64,000 nt of DNA from contig NW_027192658.1 in the NCBI RefSeq assembly GCF_949987515.2, positions 806,001 to 870,000 of the forward strand. The letters run 5' to 3'. Shown in pieces: positions 61,552 to 64,000 of this stretch; position 1 is the stretch's first letter, and every line of letters starts with the position of its first letter. Both the position numbers and the translations under genes were made by a program. Below the pieces are notes generated by a model. The model had not been told where the DNA came from. It searched no databases and was given only the letters and a program-made list of their open reading frames with translations. Origin of the DNA: Delphinus delphis. Its lineage: Eukaryota; Chordata; Mammalia; Artiodactyla; Delphinidae.

Positions 61552-63131
61552 ATGGTACCCATTACACGGGTTTCAACTACCCAGGTTTAAGGTATTCTTC
61601 CTTCAGCTAAAACATGCATGTGGAACCTAGAGTATGATCAACCATGTGATCGGGAGACGTGTTCAAATATGTCTCAGTTTTCCTCCCCTGGTACTCGGGT
61701 GCAACATTCCAGACGCTTTACTAACACTCTCCCCACTTGGAGAGTCAGCGCCTTTAACCTCCTGTTTGGCACAGTTGGCAATTTCTGCGGAAGATGAACA
61801 GGAATAGCGAGAACCAATGAGAGGCTAGCTGGAGGTGTCTGGACGGGCAAATTTAACTCTCATTTCCCACCAGGAAGAGGAATTAACCAAAGGCTCAGCA
61901 TGCCGGGCCGGAACCAGATTAGGGCCTGAAGCCATCCTGCGGTGTTGCGGCCAGGTCACAAGAAAGCGAGTTGAAGAAAGGAGCTCAGGGGCACTGTAAT
62001 TCACAAACCTGCAGAGTTATAAATGACAGCTATCGTCCAAAAATAGACTGAAGTAAGGCTGCCAAGAGGACTTGAAAGCGGGGCAGAATTGCAGGAAACC
62101 GATTTCAGGAGGTAGACTGGAATTGCATTGAAAGCATAGGAAAAGAGGCAGAACGTCCACAATGATGCACTTGGCCAAAAAGGGCGTATGCGTTTTTTCC
62201 TGAATATATTCAGGAAAAAACGCATACGCCCTTTTTGGCCAACCAAGCAAGCTTGCAAAGGAAATCTGCACTACAATGAAGTCTCACTTCCCCCCGGTCA
62301 AAAGGGCCATCTGAAAAAAGTGTAAAATCCAGAAAGGCAGGACAGGCCATGGAGAACTGGGAGCCTTGTTATGCTGATGGGCGGGATGTAAATTGCCAAC
62401 AGACACTCGGGAGAAGTGTATGGTGTTTCCTGAAACATCTAAAAAACAAAGCAACGGAGCCTAGGGCACTGCCACTTATGGTCCTATAGCTTAGGGAAAT
62501 TAAAATCAAAAAGACACAGCCACCCCAATGTTTGGGACGCCTCTGTTTACAAGAACCTCGTTTACAGTACAAGTTCAACATCGCAGAAAGTGAAAAATGG
62601 ATAAAGAAGTTGTGGTATTTACTTACAAAGCAATATCACTCAGCAATGAAATCTATGTCATCAGGCCCTTAGCATCACAATGAGTGGATTCAGGTATGAT
62701 GATTCTAACTGAAATAAGTCACACAGAAAAAGAAACATCATAAGATATCAGTAATACACGGAATGTAAACTTGGCTACACAGGAACTGAATTACAGAACA
62801 GAACAGGGTCTCAAATTTAGAAAACCAACTTATGCTTGCTTAAGGGTAAAGGTGAGTTGGGGTGCTGCATAAAACCAGAGATTGAAATGAGCACAGATAA
62901 AGTTCCTTAAGTCAAATATGGAATAGACAAGAGCTACTCCTTGCTCAACGAAATGGACTCAACACCGCATATTAAACGCCTAAGAATGTACCTGACTAGT
63001 AAGTATCGTAAAACCTATGGATTGCTATGTCTCCAAAAGAGAATCAAGCATGTGTACAGGGGCATAAACGCAGCAGTGATAGGATTGGAGAGGTTCGGTG
63101 AGCAAATGAAGACCCTTTGAAGTCATAATGC
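61552..63131 (+). repeat. Monomer 40
   Basis: 1,580 bp, left half a near copy of unit 38 (GGCACAGTTGGC, CAACGGAGCC). From about 62,520 it is of the unit 37 type (TTGGGACGCC, TTAGCATCAC), with a private CCCCAATGTTTG near 62524. Palindrome type B at 62171-62242. Confidence 0.95.
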
Positions 63132-64000
63132 ATGGTGCCCATTACACGGGTCTCAACTCTCCAGGTTTAAGGTATTCTTCCTTCTGCTAAAACATGCATG
63201 TGGAACCCAAGTATGATCAACCATGTGAACGGGAGACGTGTTCAAATATGTCTCAGTTTTCCTCCCCTGGTACTCGGGTGCAACATTCCAGATGCTTTAC
63301 TAACACTCTCCCCACTTGGAGAGTCAGCGCCTTTAACCTCCTGTTTGGCACAGTTTGCAATTTCTGCGGAAGATGAACAGGAATAGCGAGAACCAATGAG
63401 AGGCTAGCTGGAGGTGTCTGGACGGGCAAATTTAACTCTCATTTCCCACCAGGAAGAGGAAATAACCAAAGGCTCAGCGTGCCGTACCGGAACCAGATTA
63501 GGGCCTGAAGCCATCCTGCGGTGTTGCGGCCAGCTCAAAAGAAAGCGAGTTGAAGAAAGGAGCTCAGGGGCACTGTAATTCACAAACCTGCAGAGTTATA
63601 AATGACAGCTATCGTCCAAAAATAGACTGAAGTAAGGCTGCCAAGAGGACTTGAAAGCGGGGCAGAATTGCAGGAAACCGATTTCAGGAGGTAGACTGGA
63701 ATTGCATTGAAAGCATAGGAAAAGAGGCAGAACGTCCACAATGATGCACTTGGCCAAAAAGGGCGTATGCGTTTTTTCCTGAATATATTCAGGAAAAAAC
63801 GCATACGCCCTTTTTGGCCAACCAAGCAAGCTTGCAAAGGAAATCTGCACTACAATGAAGTCTCACTTCCCCCCGGTCAAAAGGGCCATCTGAAAAAAGT
63901 GTAAAATCCAGAAAGGCAGGACAGGCCATGGAGAACTGGGAGCCTTGTTATGCTGATGGGCGGGATGTAAATTGCCAACAGACACTCGGGAGAAGTGTAT
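63132..64000 (+). repeat. Monomer 41, cut by the window edge
   Basis: The first 869 bp of a unit. Head ACACGGGTCTCAACTCTCC after CATAATGCATGG. The KpnI-like site is changed (GGTGCCC). It has CTTCTGCTAAAAC near 63180, CAGATGCTTTAC near 63289, CGTGCCGTACC and GCTCAAAAG. Palindrome type B at 63750-63821. The unit certainly continues past the window. Confidence 0.95.

Larger units (their letters stand above)
1..64000 (+). repeat. Satellite array, ~1,578-bp monomer, 40 full units plus one partial
   Basis: The sequence repeats with a period of 1,576-1,580 bp from end to end, always head to tail. Unit starts set at ATGGTACCC are evenly spaced (1, 1579, 3157, 4736 and so on to 63132). Differences between units are scattered substitutions and 1-3 base indels, so units look about 95-99% alike by eye. 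The unit length and the LINE-1 3' content fit the common cetacean satellite, the ~1.58 kb form known from delphinoids; that assignment is from memory of the family. Both window edges lie inside the array, so its true length is unknown. Likely role: heterochromatin. No product is encoded. Confidence 0.97.

Noticed and set aside
1..64000. CRISPR array or bacterial repeat system
   Set aside because: The period is 1.58 kb with no unique spacers, there are no associated genes, and the LINE-1 content shows a mammalian source.
1..64000. A hidden new gene system inside the window
   Set aside because: Every stretch of the 64 kb can be placed in one of the 41 units. No sequence is left over in which a separate system could sit.

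Overview
The whole 64 kb window is one uninterrupted tandem satellite array. The monomer is about 1,578 bp, always in the same orientation. I count 40 complete units plus an 869-bp partial unit at the right edge. I place each unit start at the conserved KpnI-like ATGGTACCC, which is also where the window happens to begin. Unit lengths run from 1,576 to 1,580 bp and differ by small indels. I see no unique flanking DNA, no inserted transposon, no RNA gene and no credible protein-coding gene. The short open frames, including an identical set recurring every ~1,578 bp, are chance frames inside the repeat.

Organism: a mammal, most likely a cetacean and probably a delphinoid (dolphin, porpoise or beluga/narwhal group). 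Two points support this. First, each monomer carries a decayed LINE-1 3' end: the ORF2 C-terminal region followed by a 3' UTR of the artiodactyl/cetacean kind. Second, the unit length matches what I recall for the common cetacean satellite, about 1.58 kb in delphinoids and about 1.75 kb in other whales. I also recall a 1998 note describing L1 as the basic unit of cetacean heterochromatin satellites. These points come from memory and were not looked up.

Monomer layout, in coordinates of unit 1: 1-249 not identified; 250-524 weak, probable L1 ORF2 similarity; 525-619 clearer L1 ORF2 similarity; 620-691 a 72-bp spacer-free palindrome that interrupts the L1 homology; 692-1215 L1 ORF2 C-terminal remnant, with a WIKKLW motif at about 1045; 1216-1550 L1 3' UTR remnant; 1551-1578 and on into the next unit not identified. 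Other units have the same parts at the same offsets, within a few bases.

Larger scale: units fall into subfamilies told apart by linked variants (head type, palindrome type A or B, GGCC or GGTC at +747, indels near +790). Blocks of one, two or three units are duplicated nearly exactly: 6.3-9.5 kb onto 9.5-12.6 kb; 27.6-29.1 kb onto 29.1-30.7 kb; 33.1-37.9 kb onto 37.9-42.6 kb; 41.6-44.8 kb onto 44.8-47.9 kb; unit 34 onto unit 35; units 37-38 onto 39-40. This is the expected mark of unequal crossover or conversion. Several unit-internal junctions lie next to the palindrome. The array most likely belongs to constitutive heterochromatin. I did not find a new gene system. The most unusual element is the 72-bp palindrome, kept in all 41 copies.
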